Positions 1-6,542 of a DNA stretch of 7,301 nucleotides are shown piece after piece. A program made the translations under genes and the position numbers. The stretch lies in assembly GCA_021852225.1 (NCBI GenBank), contig JAJZOA010000196.1:1-7301 (forward strand). The letters run 5' to 3'. Below the pieces are notes generated by a model. The model was given only the letters and a program-made list of their open reading frames with translations. It was not told the DNA's origin and searched no databases. Numbering within the stretch: position 1 is the first letter of the stretch; each line of letters begins with the position of its first letter. Source of the stretch: Planctomycetota bacterium (GTDB lineage: Bacteria > Planctomycetota > Phycisphaerae > WQYP01).

Positions 1-1843
1 CAGTACCATTAGTACTGAAAGTCGGTTTTTCTGCGGTTTGGGACACTTTCGATACTATCGGTACCGCAATGTCGGGGCTTACAACCTCCACCATGTTTGC
101 GGGTCGTCCGCCCGTCGAGCCGATATTTACCCAGCGCAGTCCGCCTGCGGATATGGCTGCCGCCACTTCCCGTTCTGCAACACCCGCCAACCGATATTTC
201 GCCTTGGCCTGGCGGATCTGCCGCAGGGTGGACCTTCCCCCCATGTTGCGGACCAATGCCACCAGTTCCTCGGTAGGTGTCATTACAGACACCGGAACGG
301 CTGCCGTCGCGTTGCCTTCTGTCGTTCCCCCAAACAGAAATTTGGCGCTGGCGTCGCAGTAAGACCACACAGCCAGTGCCGCCCGCAGGTGGGGCGCATC
401 AACCATTACCTGCCCGTCGAACAGCGCGTAAAGGCAGGCCAGCCGGCGAACCTGGGCTTCAGCCCGGCTCGTTAACATGCCCCAAAGGCCATCGTGCCCG
501 GCGGAAAGCTGGGAATATTCCGTATCCCATATCTCCCAAGCCGCTCCGGTCATTTCCATCTGTTCCACAGTGCGGGCAAAATCCGCGGCAAAACGCAGAC
601 GCTGGCGCAGCGGTGCCAGTGCCGTCTCAAGTTCCGCCAGGCTCCCGCCGCGGGGAAGTTCCTTGGATCGGCGCACGCAGACCCACAGGAACCGGTTGCC
701 AAAACCGTTGGCGGCGTCATTCATCGCCAGACCGCAGCGCAATTCCGCGCCGGTAATATGGCCAATCATGGATATGTGTGCGTTGCCCGCCCGCAGCGGG
801 GTTTTGGTCATCACATGCAGATTGCCGCAGTCCCATGCCAGCCGCAGCTGCGCTGATAACGTATTGCCATCGCGTGCGGCCACCTTCAGCACCTTGCCGA
901 ATTCGCATTCGACAATCAGCAGGCGTTTGTCCGTGGCACCGTCATCCACACACTGGCCTTGTTTCATAATTGGGTCACGAACGGCATAAATAAGCCCTTC
1001 ACCGGAAGACAAACCGGACCTGCGGCAGTCGGCGGCCCATGCCTCATCCAGCGGTTCAACCACCCGTGCGGCATTGGCACCGGCGGTGCCCTTGCGGCCT
1101 TTGGCGGTATCGCCCACGCATACGGCAAACAGATTCAGATGATGCGCCGCGCCATCCACCACGAAATGCGGGTTGCGACCTATGATATTGCCGAACATGA
1201 CCAGCAGGTGAATCAGCACCGCCATGCGGTCAGATTCCGTATGCGGATCAATGGCGGCCACCAGTTCACCCGCCAGGCCGTAAAACGCATCGGCCTCGGG
1301 TGGCAGCGGGCCTTGCCGACGGATACCGCCCGCCGGAACAACGGCCGTGGCGTTGCGCCTTATTTCCTCGGCAATGCCTTCCGCGGACAAGGCCGGATTT
1401 TTCAAATCATCCAATGATCGGACCGCCGCGGAAAACAACTGCCGTTTGCTGATAATCGCGGCAAGGTCTGTGGCGTGGCGGCGGGCCATGGACGGGTTGG
1501 GCAGCAGGTTGGCTTCCAGCAGGTCATACACCCGCGCCGCGGAAAGTCCGTGTGCCTGGCACGCATGGCCCAGGCTGGCCGCATCTATGACCGCAAGATT
1601 TTCCGCGGCCATGGCCAGTGCCGCTCCATATATGATTGACGCATCGTGATGAATCCATCCTGCCGTCGTCGGTAAAACGCTGCGCAGTTCGGCGACGGTT
1701 TTTATAAAGCAGCCATGGCCGATGGCCGCGGCCAGATCACCCATAATGCAGAGTTCCAGCGCGTCATTCAGCAAATAGCCCGGCAGGGCCAGAGGGTCTT
1801 TTACTTCAGCCGCTGAAGCCTGGAACGGGAAAATTCCTGTCAT
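1..1843 (-). CDS. Mobile-element replication protein: DnaB-N-like region, DUF3987-type P-loop ATPase, winged helix (3' end outside window)
   Basis: I see 614 uninterrupted codons running off the left edge. Residues ~20-120 have the hydrophobic pattern of a DnaB N-terminal domain (YLLNDALELC, SIIYGAALAMA). Residues 244-253 are a P-loop-like GDTAKGRKGT, and 308-316 (LLIVECEFG) look like Walker B. HISMIGHIT (356-364) and GFGNRFLWVCVRRSKELP (380-397) resemble the conserved core and arginine-finger region of DUF3987/YfjI-type proteins of plasmids, phages and islands. Residues ~520-590 look like a winged helix. From these families I infer an ATP-dependent role in starting or driving replication of the element. 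The P-loop lysine sits one residue later than in GxxxxGK[ST]. The 1843 start is chosen for AAGGAT about 9 bases upstream, matching the site of the preceding gene. An in-frame ATG at 2002 would add 53 residues. The gene is probably co-transcribed with the HTH gene before it. CDS near certain; family moderately sure. Confidence 0.88.
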   Translation of the reverse strand, partial: MTGIFPFQASAAEVKDPLALPGYLLNDALELCIMGDLAAAIGHGCFIKTVAELRSVLPTTAGWIHHDASIIYGAALAMAAENLAVIDAASLGHACQAHGLSAARVYDLLEANLLPNPSMARRHATDLAAIISKRQLFSAAVRSLDDLKNPALSAEGIAEEIRRNATAVVPAGGIRRQGPLPPEADAFYGLAGELVAAIDPHTESDRMAVLIHLLVMFGNIIGRNPHFVVDGAAHHLNLFAVCVGDTAKGRKGTAGANAARVVEPLDEAWAADCRRSGLSSGEGLIYAVRDPIMKQGQCVDDGATDKRLLIVECEFGKVLKVAARDGNTLSAQLRLAWDCGNLHVMTKTPLRAGNAHISMIGHITGAELRCGLAMNDAANGFGNRFLWVCVRRSKELPRGGSLAELETALAPLRQRLRFAADFARTVEQMEMTGAAWEIWDTEYSQLSAGHDGLWGMLTSRAEAQVRRLACLYALFDGQVMVDAPHLRAALAVWSYCDASAKFLFGGTTEGNATAAVPVSVMTPTEELVALVRNMGGRSTLRQIRQAKAKYRLAGVAEREVAAAISAGGLRWVNIGSTGGRPANMVEVVSPDIAVPIVSKVSQTAEKPTFSTNGT

Positions 1844-2002
1844 AACGGTTGTATCCTTACTGTTTTTGGCCAACCGCTGACTGCGGCGGGTGACCGCCTT
1901 GGGCGGGCGCGGCGGACAAATTCTGGTCGGCGGGCAATCGCACGCCCATGCGCCGCGGCCGACGGGGCATCCGTTCGGGCCGCGATCAGTTCTTTTTGCC
2001 AT
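1844..2002 (-). other. In-frame 53-codon 5' extension of the replication gene
   Basis: The replication-gene frame stays open upstream of its likely ATG to an ATG at 2002, which follows an in-frame TAA. The predicted extra peptide has four Cys within ~18 residues (CPVGRGAWACDCPPTRIC) and an Arg/Pro-rich remainder. It overlaps the stop of the upstream HTH gene by 17 bases. No good ribosome-binding site precedes 2002, whereas 1843 has one, so I treat this as leader rather than protein. Translational coupling from the HTH gene could still allow its use. Confidence 0.3.
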
Positions 2003-2228
2003 CGGAAATTAACCCGACAAACTCCAGAAGGTCATAGCGAATGGCACGGCCGATCAGCACCCGTTTGAGTTTTCCCTTTTTGGCCAGCGCGGATACCGTG
2101 CGCCCGCAGACGCCCAGATAAGCCGCGGTTTGTGCTTGGTTAAGCAGGCGACGGGCTGGCCATTCTGTGCCCGCAGGCCCCTGATTTTCAACGGCTGGCC
2201 GCGGGTTCACATCTGATTGAACGTTCAT
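1986..2228 (-). CDS. Excisionase/AlpA-type helix-turn-helix protein
   Basis: The product is 80 residues. After a ~26-residue unstructured-looking N-terminus, residues ~29-70 form a MerR-like HTH_17 (excisionase family) domain: LLNQAQTAAYLGVCGRTVSA followed by the wing KKGKLKRVLIGRAIRYD. Known members bind att-site or promoter DNA as recombination directionality factors or as regulators of element genes. The start at 2228 has AAAAGGATC about 8 bases upstream, very like the site before the next gene. The gene is first in an apparent two-gene leftward operon with the replication protein. No integrase is visible, so I cannot say whether this is a true Xis or a plain regulator. It could also be a generic DNA-binding domain protein; the fold call is firm, the role is inferred. 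Confidence 0.85.
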   Translation of the reverse strand: MNVQSDVNPRPAVENQGPAGTEWPARRLLNQAQTAAYLGVCGRTVSALAKKGKLKRVLIGRAIRYDLLEFVGLISDGKKN

Positions 2229-2346
2229 AACCGGATCCTTTTAAGAAACGACAGGCATTTTCCGGCACGCGCCAGAGTTAAACAGCTATAAGGGTTGGCA
2301 TTGGGAGATAACAGGTCTGATGGACATTGTTTGTAGAGTGGGCGGC

Positions 2347-2373
2347 AAAATAATCAGCCACCGGGGCGGCTGA
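2347..2373 (-). terminator. Possible leftward intrinsic terminator
   Basis: TCAGCC (2354-2359) and GGCTGA (2368-2373) form a 6-bp stem with an 8-base loop. Read on the minus strand, the stem is followed by TTATTTT. There is no obvious minus-strand gene for it to end, so it may insulate the element operon from outside transcription, or be chance. Confidence 0.3.
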
Positions 2374-2579
2374 AAATCAGCGGGCCACGACCTGGCCTGA
2401 TGAAAACCTGGCCGCGTTGTGTGCTTTTCCAGAGTTGTGACAGCCTGAAACTGCACCATCGGCAAATCGGCGTAGTTTCATCTGCGGATTGACCGCCAAT
2501 AACCAGCCGAAGCATAAATGACAGGGATTCAACGAAAAGAGGGTTTGCGCAGGCGGGCGGGCAATTTCCCGCATATCTG

Positions 2580-2588
2580 TGGTATATT
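2580..2588 (+). promoter_or_regulatory. Possible extended -10 promoter of the DUF89 gene
   Basis: TGG followed by TATATT matches an extended -10 box (TGnTATAAT with one mismatch), 77 bases before the chosen ATG. No good -35 is seen at 16-18 bases. Its position argues against starting the gene at the GTG at 2579. Confidence 0.33.
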
Positions 2589-2624
2589 GGCGCCACCATC
2601 CGGCAGACCTGCGGGATTCGCCCG

Positions 2625-2654
2625 CAAACGGATGGCGTACCCGCTTGCCGTTTG
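2625..2654. repeat. 7-bp inverted repeat in the presumed leader of the DUF89 gene
   Basis: CAAACGG (2625-2631) and CCGTTTG (2648-2654) are perfect inverted arms around a 16-base spacer, ending 11 bases before the ATG. It could be an operator half-site pair or a weak leader hairpin; chance is also possible. Confidence 0.25.
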
Positions 2655-2665
2655 ACCGAGGTTTC

Positions 2666-3742
2666 ATGCCCGCATTTGTTCTGCTGCCAGATCCGGAAAC
2701 ATATTATCCCTGCACGCAGGATATGCTGCGGGATGTTGAATTCCGCAATTTCTGGCTGGATCATTTTTCGCACCATTTTGACCTTATAATGGAACTGGCG
2801 GTGCAGGTTTACGGGCCGGAAAGTCGCGCCCGGGCGGATGCGTGCGCCGCGGCACTGCGTGCAGAAATGGAATCTGTGCGGGAAAATCCGGCAAAATATG
2901 GCCAACTTAACCTGCAGGTTATGGGCAAACTGCGCCAGAATATTTTAAAGGCGCACAATCTGCCTGATCCATTTCTGTTAAACAAGCGGCGGGAAAATAT
3001 CGCGATGCTGGCCTTGTATCCGCAGATCATCGCCGACTTAGACCGACCGCACCCCTCGCGTACAGACCTGGAAACGTTGCGGTTGCTGGTGGAAGGAGTG
3101 TTTGCCGGGAATATTTTTGATATGGGAGCAACGGAAACGGCAAAGCTGTTTGCCAGCGGCTCGCCGGACTTTCGGAAAGTACGCCAAAGTCTGGATGGCA
3201 AGCGCCCCTGGCTGGTGGATCATTTTGATGCCTTTGCCGAACGGTTGCTTAATGGCGGCGGGTATAAAAAGGCCCTTTTTTTCATGGATAACGCCGGCAG
3301 CGACGCGGTGCTTGGTGTGTTGCCGCTGGTCAGGTGGCTGGCGGCAAGGGGTACGCAAGTTGGCCTGCTGGCCAATGAATCGCCGGCATTAAATGATATG
3401 ATCGCCACGGAGTTGCGGGATTTACTGGGCCTTATCTGCGCCATCGATCCGGTCATGGATTCACTTATAAAAGGCCAGCGGATTACCGCGGGTTCTTCCG
3501 GAGGCGGCACGCCGCTGATTGACCTGACGGACGTTTCTGAAGAATGCAACGCGATGGCGGCCGGGGCGGATCTGGTTTTCCTGGAGGGAATGGGGCGAGG
3601 GCTGGAAAGCAATTTCAATATCTCATTGACCACAGATGTCGTGAAATTGTGCATGATAAAAGAAGAAATAATCGCCCGTCGGCATGGGGGCAAAGTATTT
3701 GATGTGGTGTTCCGGTTTGACCGCGCCGTCACCCAAAGGTGA
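2666..3742 (+). CDS. DUF89 family (ARMT1-like) damage-control phosphatase, PANK4-type subfamily
   Basis: The product is 358 residues. Hallmarks appear in the family's order: a helical N-terminal part with PDPFLLNKRRENIAML (100-115), AGNIFDMGA (147-155), RPWLVDHFDAF (180-190), FMDNAGSDAVLGVLPLVRWL (206-225), and LEGMGRGLESN (306-316). The Asp/Asn of DNAGSD and the GNxFDxGA and EGMGR motifs are the metal- and phosphate-site signatures. Characterised relatives (the PANK4 phosphatase domain and plant At2g17340) are metal-dependent and remove phosphate from 4'-phosphopantetheine and its oxidised forms, sparing CoA synthesis from damaged intermediates. That exact substrate is inferred here. No kinase domain is fused. 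The ATG at 2666 is preferred: it has GAGG just upstream and the protein then begins with the family-like region, while the longer GTG start at 2579 overlaps a likely promoter. No signal peptide is seen, so it should be cytoplasmic. Confidence 0.9.
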   Translation: MPAFVLLPDPETYYPCTQDMLRDVEFRNFWLDHFSHHFDLIMELAVQVYGPESRARADACAAALRAEMESVRENPAKYGQLNLQVMGKLRQNILKAHNLPDPFLLNKRRENIAMLALYPQIIADLDRPHPSRTDLETLRLLVEGVFAGNIFDMGATETAKLFASGSPDFRKVRQSLDGKRPWLVDHFDAFAERLLNGGGYKKALFFMDNAGSDAVLGVLPLVRWLAARGTQVGLLANESPALNDMIATELRDLLGLICAIDPVMDSLIKGQRITAGSSGGGTPLIDLTDVSEECNAMAAGADLVFLEGMGRGLESNFNISLTTDVVKLCMIKEEIIARRHGGKVFDVVFRFDRAVTQR

Positions 3743-3756
3743 CAGCCGCCCGGCTG
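3728..3756. terminator. Tandem hairpins between convergent genes
   Basis: GTCACC-CAAA-GGTGAC (3728-3743) contains the phosphatase stop codon. It is followed immediately by CAGCC-GCCC-GGCTG (3743-3756). Neither has a T-run, so these are at best weak or factor-assisted terminators serving the two converging genes. Confidence 0.3.
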
Positions 3757-3793
3757 GTGCCGCGCCGCCGTAGTTTCGCAAGCCTTTTACCTC

Positions 3794-4351
3794 TCAATGA
3801 TCACCATGATCTCCGCGATCGTTTCGCCCATGACCCCGATTGCCCTGTTGGTCGCGCCACGCGCGCCCCTGCCAACGCGGTGCGCCGCGCGGTGGATGGG
3901 GCAGTTCCCGCGGTGCCTGGCCACGCCAGAAATGCGCATTGGCTGGCGGCCGACCGGGATAGTAATGCCAGCGACGGTCATTGTCGTAATAATAGTACGC
4001 GTGCCGATCCGGATCGAAAAAGAACTGAGCGGTAAAGCCTGGTGATCCGGCCACCACAAAGCCGGGCGGTGGCGGCGGAAGGTAGGCCGGAGGCGCTCCT
4101 TGCCAGAACACCGCGCCAGCGGGCGGCGGCGAGGGACAAAAACGCCAGCCATAGCGCGGATAATAGCAGTAATAGGCTCCCACCGATGCATCATAATAAT
4201 ACTGGTAGGCATATGGCTCCGGAGCAACCACGACGGCCGGCCCGGGCCGCCACGGTCCGCCGACGTAATATGCCCCACATCCGCCAAGCCCGGCAACACA
4301 CACTGCCGCCGCCAATAAGGAGCCGATACTTGTTGGTATGGAAGTTTTCAT
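3794..4351 (-). CDS. Secreted Tyr/Pro-rich lipoprotein with two internal repeats
   Basis: The product is 185 residues. A short N-terminus, a hydrophobic stretch (SIGSLLAAAVCVAGL) and the lipobox LGGC with Cys25 indicate a type II signal peptide and a lipid anchor. The mature part holds two copies of a ~46-residue unit: residues 50-96 (YYYD, GAYYCYYP, GWRF, PPAGAVFWQGAPP) and 109-154 (FFFD, HAYYYYD, RRWHYYP, PPANAHFWRGQAP). A Gly/Arg/His/Asp-rich tail (155-185) follows. I know no defined function; Tyr/Trp-rich, Pro-spaced repeats suggest an extended surface or wall-associated protein. ATG 4351 is preferred over GTG 4357 because GGAAAGGG lies 5 bases upstream and the GTG falls within that region. 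A perfect TATAAT sits just upstream. It converges on the phosphatase gene, so it has its own transcript. Gene and localisation fairly sure; role unknown. Confidence 0.85.
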   Translation of the reverse strand: MKTSIPTSIGSLLAAAVCVAGLGGCGAYYVGGPWRPGPAVVVAPEPYAYQYYYDASVGAYYCYYPRYGWRFCPSPPPAGAVFWQGAPPAYLPPPPPGFVVAGSPGFTAQFFFDPDRHAYYYYDNDRRWHYYPGRPPANAHFWRGQAPRELPHPPRGAPRWQGRAWRDQQGNRGHGRNDRGDHGDH

Positions 4352-4380
4352 GACCACCCTTTCCGTAAAGACCTTTTCAG

Positions 4381-4386
4381 ATTATA
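4381..4386 (-). promoter_or_regulatory. -10 box of the lipoprotein gene
   Basis: The minus strand carries a perfect TATAAT ending 29 bases before the lipoprotein ATG, which predicts a ~20-base leader that still contains the ribosome-binding site. I see no TTGACA-like -35 at the usual spacing. Confidence 0.45.
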
Positions 4387-4456
4387 TGCAGGCAGCCTGT
4401 CGCGCGGCGAGGTTGGAAAACTCTGGGCGAAAAACGCGCCGCAGGATAAAACGCAT

Positions 4457-4530
4457 TGCGCCCGACAGGGATCGAACCTGTGACCTGCGGTTTAGGAAAC
4501 CACCGCTCTATCCAACTGAGCTACGGGCGC
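4457..4530 (-). tRNA. tRNA-Arg (anticodon CCU)
   Basis: On the minus strand the cloverleaf folds completely. The acceptor GCGCCCG pairs with CGGGCGC, the D-arm is GCTC/GAGC, and the anticodon stem GTGGT/ACCGC (one G-U) encloses TTCCTAA, giving CCU. The variable loop is AGGTC, the T-arm ACAGG-TTCGATC-CCTGT, and the discriminator base A (4457). It decodes AGG codons as arginine. CCA is not encoded, since the bases after the discriminator read ATG, so it must be added after transcription. tRNA 3' ends are common integration sites; here the 3' end faces the lipoprotein gene. I found no second copy of the 3' segment in the window. Confidence 0.96.
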
Positions 4531-4539
4531 TCGGCCATA

Positions 4540-4545
4540 AGTATA
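4540..4545 (-). promoter_or_regulatory. Possible -10 box of the tRNA gene
   Basis: TATACT on the minus strand ends 9 bases before the mature tRNA 5' end, so transcription would begin within a few bases of the tRNA. No clear -35 is visible. Confidence 0.4.
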
Positions 4546-4582
4546 ACGGCTATGTGCGATATTCGCCCGCCATGCCGGGTGG

Positions 4583-4774
4583 GTGGGGAATGCGGGGGGC
4601 AGGGCAAATTCAATTGGATCAGCATGTATATCAACGCGGATTCTGGCGGCGCGCCGCTGGGCGCTTTTGGCACAAAACGATGCCCGGCTGGCCGAACTGG
4701 CCGATTGCTGGGAGAGGCTCTCGGAGAACGAAAAGGCTGCCCTCCTGACACTGGCTCGCGGTATGGTAAAATGA
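4583..4774 (+). CDS. Possible small hypothetical protein or gene remnant
   Basis: An open frame of 63 codons begins at a GTG. Only its second half looks protein-like: LAQNDARLAELADCWERLSE, then NEKAALLTLARGMVK, a typical amphipathic helical end. This resembles the C-terminal tails I recall from small proteins in genomic islands, which is weak evidence. The first ~23 residues (GNAGGRANSIGSAC) look random, there is no ribosome-binding site before the GTG, and the frame starts just upstream of the tRNA. It may therefore be the 3' remnant of a gene cut off at the tRNA side, or chance. Confidence 0.3.
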   Translation: MGNAGGRANSIGSACISTRILAARRWALLAQNDARLAELADCWERLSENEKAALLTLARGMVK

Positions 4775-5161
4775 GCTATCGGGTAGCCAGCCTGAAGGAC
4801 TAAAAGGGCCATGCGCAAACCTTGGAAAAACAATAGATTTACGAAGTGCGCAACCATGGATTGTGCCCGATTCGGATTTATCGGTGATCGTCAAGAACTG
4901 GAATTCACTAGAGCCACCAATAAAGTTGGCGGTTATGGCGTTGGTTCGGATTGCATTGGAGTCAGAAAGAAAATAATGGATGATCCATTGATAGCGGGAT
5001 TCTCGGTCCGTTGCGATTCCCCCTGTGGCGAAGTTAATAATACCGCGAAAACATTGTGTTTTGCAAGTGATCGGATTTTTATGTTCTCATGGTATTGCAG
5101 GCTGTCGCAATACTAAACGCCACAAGGGGATTCTCTGAACAGTTCCGAATTTCTTGGTGTG
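4775..5161. other. Low-information stretch left of the insertion sequence
   Basis: This DNA is visibly less GC-rich than the genes to its left. A plus-strand frame of 101 codons (4811-5116) is open but matches no family I know, is rich in scattered Cys, and has only a poorly spaced AAGGG before its ATG. I do not call it a gene. No repeat, RNA or clear promoter was seen. Confidence 0.4.
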
Positions 5162-5181
5162 CAGTCGGTTTTTTCTGCAAC
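5162..5181 (+). repeat. Candidate left inverted repeat of the insertion sequence
   Basis: CAGTCGGTTTTTTCTGCAAC resembles the reverse complement of 6481-6499 (CAGCGCCTTTTCTTACAAC). They share CAG, CG, a T-run with CT and CAAC, but need a gap and several mismatches. Suggestive only. Confidence 0.22.
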
Positions 5182-5234
5182 CGTGAGGAATGAATTCGGC
5201 TATCATGTTCGCTTGTTCCGACGAGGAAAAGCCT

Positions 5235-6464
5235 ATGCCGATTGCTTCCACCGCGGTGCTGAATCTGGTTGACGCCATGGCCAGTACGCTGGGGCAGGCC
5301 ATGCAGATGGCGCGGACGCGATTGGCTTCCGCCGCCTCGCCGATTATGCGATTGATGATCCAGCGGGACCATGAAGTTACAGAATCCGAATTGCTCCGGC
5401 GAGAATTGAATATTCTCCGTACCGGGCGGGAAAACATGCCGCCACAGAAGCGGCCCGATTACCGCCCCGCCCAGCGGTTGGCCATTCTGCAAATCATGCG
5501 ATTGCGGGACTGGAACATCAACATCACCGCCAAGCGGTTCGTGATTCACGAAAATACGCTTCGCGCCTGGATCAAATCCATCGAGGGCAACGGCAAGCCG
5601 AGCCTGCTGGCCGGGGCCATCGTCTGGAATCGCATGGATGACGCCGTACGCTGGGCGGCGCAAGAATTGCGACGGCTCTGCCCGGAACCGGAATTTGGAA
5701 CCCGCACCATGGCCCGGCACCTGCGGCGTGCTGGAATTCAGATCAGCCGGTCCAGCGTCCAGCGAATGTTGCGGGAATCGGAAACGAAAAAACCGCCGCG
5801 AAAACCAAGACCCGCAATGGAGGAACCCGCTGGCATCCAGCCGCATGACCTGCTGAAACCGAAGAAGCCCAATCACGTTTGGCATTCGGACATCACGCAA
5901 ATCCGTGTTCTGTGGTTTACCTTTTTCATCGCGGCCGTACTTGATGGATTTTCGCGCAAGGTTCTGGCTTTGAAAGTCTACGCCAGAACGCCGTGCGCAC
6001 GCAATATGGCCGCGCTGGTCAAGATCGCAGTTGCGCGGCATGGCAAGCCCAAGTTCCTCATCACCGACAACGGATCCCAATTTAGGAAGCAGTTCGGTAA
6101 AGCGATGCGGCGGCAACGCATCCGGCAAGTGCGAAGCCGGGTGCGGGCACCATTTTTGAACGGAAAAATCGAACGTTTTTTTCGAAACCTGAAAGGCTGG
6201 GCGCGACTGGTTTTGTTTGGATTTTCCGCCACCGGCATCCAGCGCCGGCTGGATTGTTTCGCCGCTTGGTATAATGGCTGTCGTCCGCATAGCGCGATCA
6301 ACGCTCGGACGCCGGAGGAAGCTTATAACCACAGGAAGTTGCCCAAAGCGGTAGCCTATCGTGCGCGGGACAAGCCCAATATTCAAATCGAGATCGCACG
6401 AAGACATTTTCGCGGCGATGTGCGACTTCCGATCGTCGAGATTAAGCTGCGCAAAGCCGCCTGA
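5235..6464 (+). CDS. DDE transposase, integrase core (rve) domain, IS3/IS481-like
   Basis: The product is 409 residues from ATG 5235, chosen because GAGGA lies 9 bases upstream; an in-frame ATG at 5190 would add 15 residues and has poorly spaced signals. The N-terminal ~65 residues are helical, with no known domain. Residues ~75-115 form a helix-turn-helix (RPAQRLAILQIMRLRDWNI to HENTLRAWIKS), and a second HTH-like segment lies at ~154-181. The rve catalytic core follows, with WHSDIT (Asp219), TDNGSQF (Asp278) and NGKIERFFRNLK (Glu313), giving a D-D-34-E triad. The family's YNxxRPHSAI motif is present (YNGCRPHSAI). All three acidic residues are present and the frame is unbroken, so the enzyme is probably active. 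Known members cut and join DNA ends of their own element. Unlike many IS3 elements, the HTH and catalytic parts lie in one frame with no programmed frameshift. Confidence 0.9.
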   Translation: MPIASTAVLNLVDAMASTLGQAMQMARTRLASAASPIMRLMIQRDHEVTESELLRRELNILRTGRENMPPQKRPDYRPAQRLAILQIMRLRDWNINITAKRFVIHENTLRAWIKSIEGNGKPSLLAGAIVWNRMDDAVRWAAQELRRLCPEPEFGTRTMARHLRRAGIQISRSSVQRMLRESETKKPPRKPRPAMEEPAGIQPHDLLKPKKPNHVWHSDITQIRVLWFTFFIAAVLDGFSRKVLALKVYARTPCARNMAALVKIAVARHGKPKFLITDNGSQFRKQFGKAMRRQRIRQVRSRVRAPFLNGKIERFFRNLKGWARLVLFGFSATGIQRRLDCFAAWYNGCRPHSAINARTPEEAYNHRKLPKAVAYRARDKPNIQIEIARRHFRGDVRLPIVEIKLRKAA

Positions 6465-6480
6465 ACATCGGCAAAAAGAT

Positions 6481-6499
6481 GTTGTAAGAAAAGGCGCTG
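6481..6499 (-). repeat. Candidate right inverted repeat of the insertion sequence
   Basis: This is the imperfect inverted partner of 5162-5181, beginning 17 bases after the transposase stop codon. Low confidence for the reasons given for the left copy. Confidence 0.22.
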
Positions 6500-6542
6500 T
6501 TGTCGCATCCGCACAAACGGTGCGCGCCCAGCGACGATTTTT

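Larger units (their letters stand above)
2229..2665. other. Intergenic spacer between divergent genes; probable edge of the mobile element
   Basis: These 437 bases separate the leftward HTH gene from the rightward phosphatase gene. I find no convincing coding sequence; open frames here are antisense to, or upstream extensions of, the phosphatase gene. It holds a hairpin with a leftward T-rich tail (2347-2373), an extended -10-like box (2580-2588) and a 7-bp inverted repeat just before the phosphatase gene. One edge of the mobile element probably lies here, but I see no att repeat within the window. Confidence 0.5.
5162..6499 (+). mobile_element. Insertion sequence with an rve-type (IS3/IS481-like) transposase
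   Basis: A single complete transposase gene fills a ~1.34-kb segment with short non-coding flanks, the normal architecture of a one-gene IS. The limits given are the candidate imperfect inverted repeats and are uncertain by some tens of bases. I found no target-site duplication. The right limit must lie before ~6543, where the immunity-gene repeat begins. Confidence 0.55.

Noticed and set aside
20..35. Near-identity of AGTCGGTTTTTCTGC here with AGTCGGTTTTTTCTGC at 5163-5178.
   Set aside because: One copy lies inside the replication gene; a ~15-base match with an indel is about what chance gives in a window this size.
38..1649. Several plus-strand frames of 97-170 codons in the left region.
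   Set aside because: They are antisense to the continuous 614-codon minus-strand gene with identifiable ATPase motifs.
2579..2665. Starting the DUF89 protein at the GTG at 2579.
   Set aside because: The GTG lies against a likely -10 box, the extra 29 residues look non-family, and ATG 2666 has a ribosome-binding site.
2354..3732. Minus-strand frames opposite the phosphatase gene.
   Set aside because: The plus strand carries the full DUF89 motif series; the antisense frames show none.
4456..4803. Plus-strand frame across the tRNA reading MRPTGIEPVTCGLGNHRS, and the parallel frame from 4338 with APDRDRTCDLRFRKPPLY.
   Set aside because: These are well-known spurious translations of tRNA antisense sequence, not proteins.
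4492..4857. Minus-strand frame ending in APVAQLDRAVVS.
   Set aside because: It reads through the 5' part of the tRNA gene; this peptide is a familiar tRNA translation artefact.
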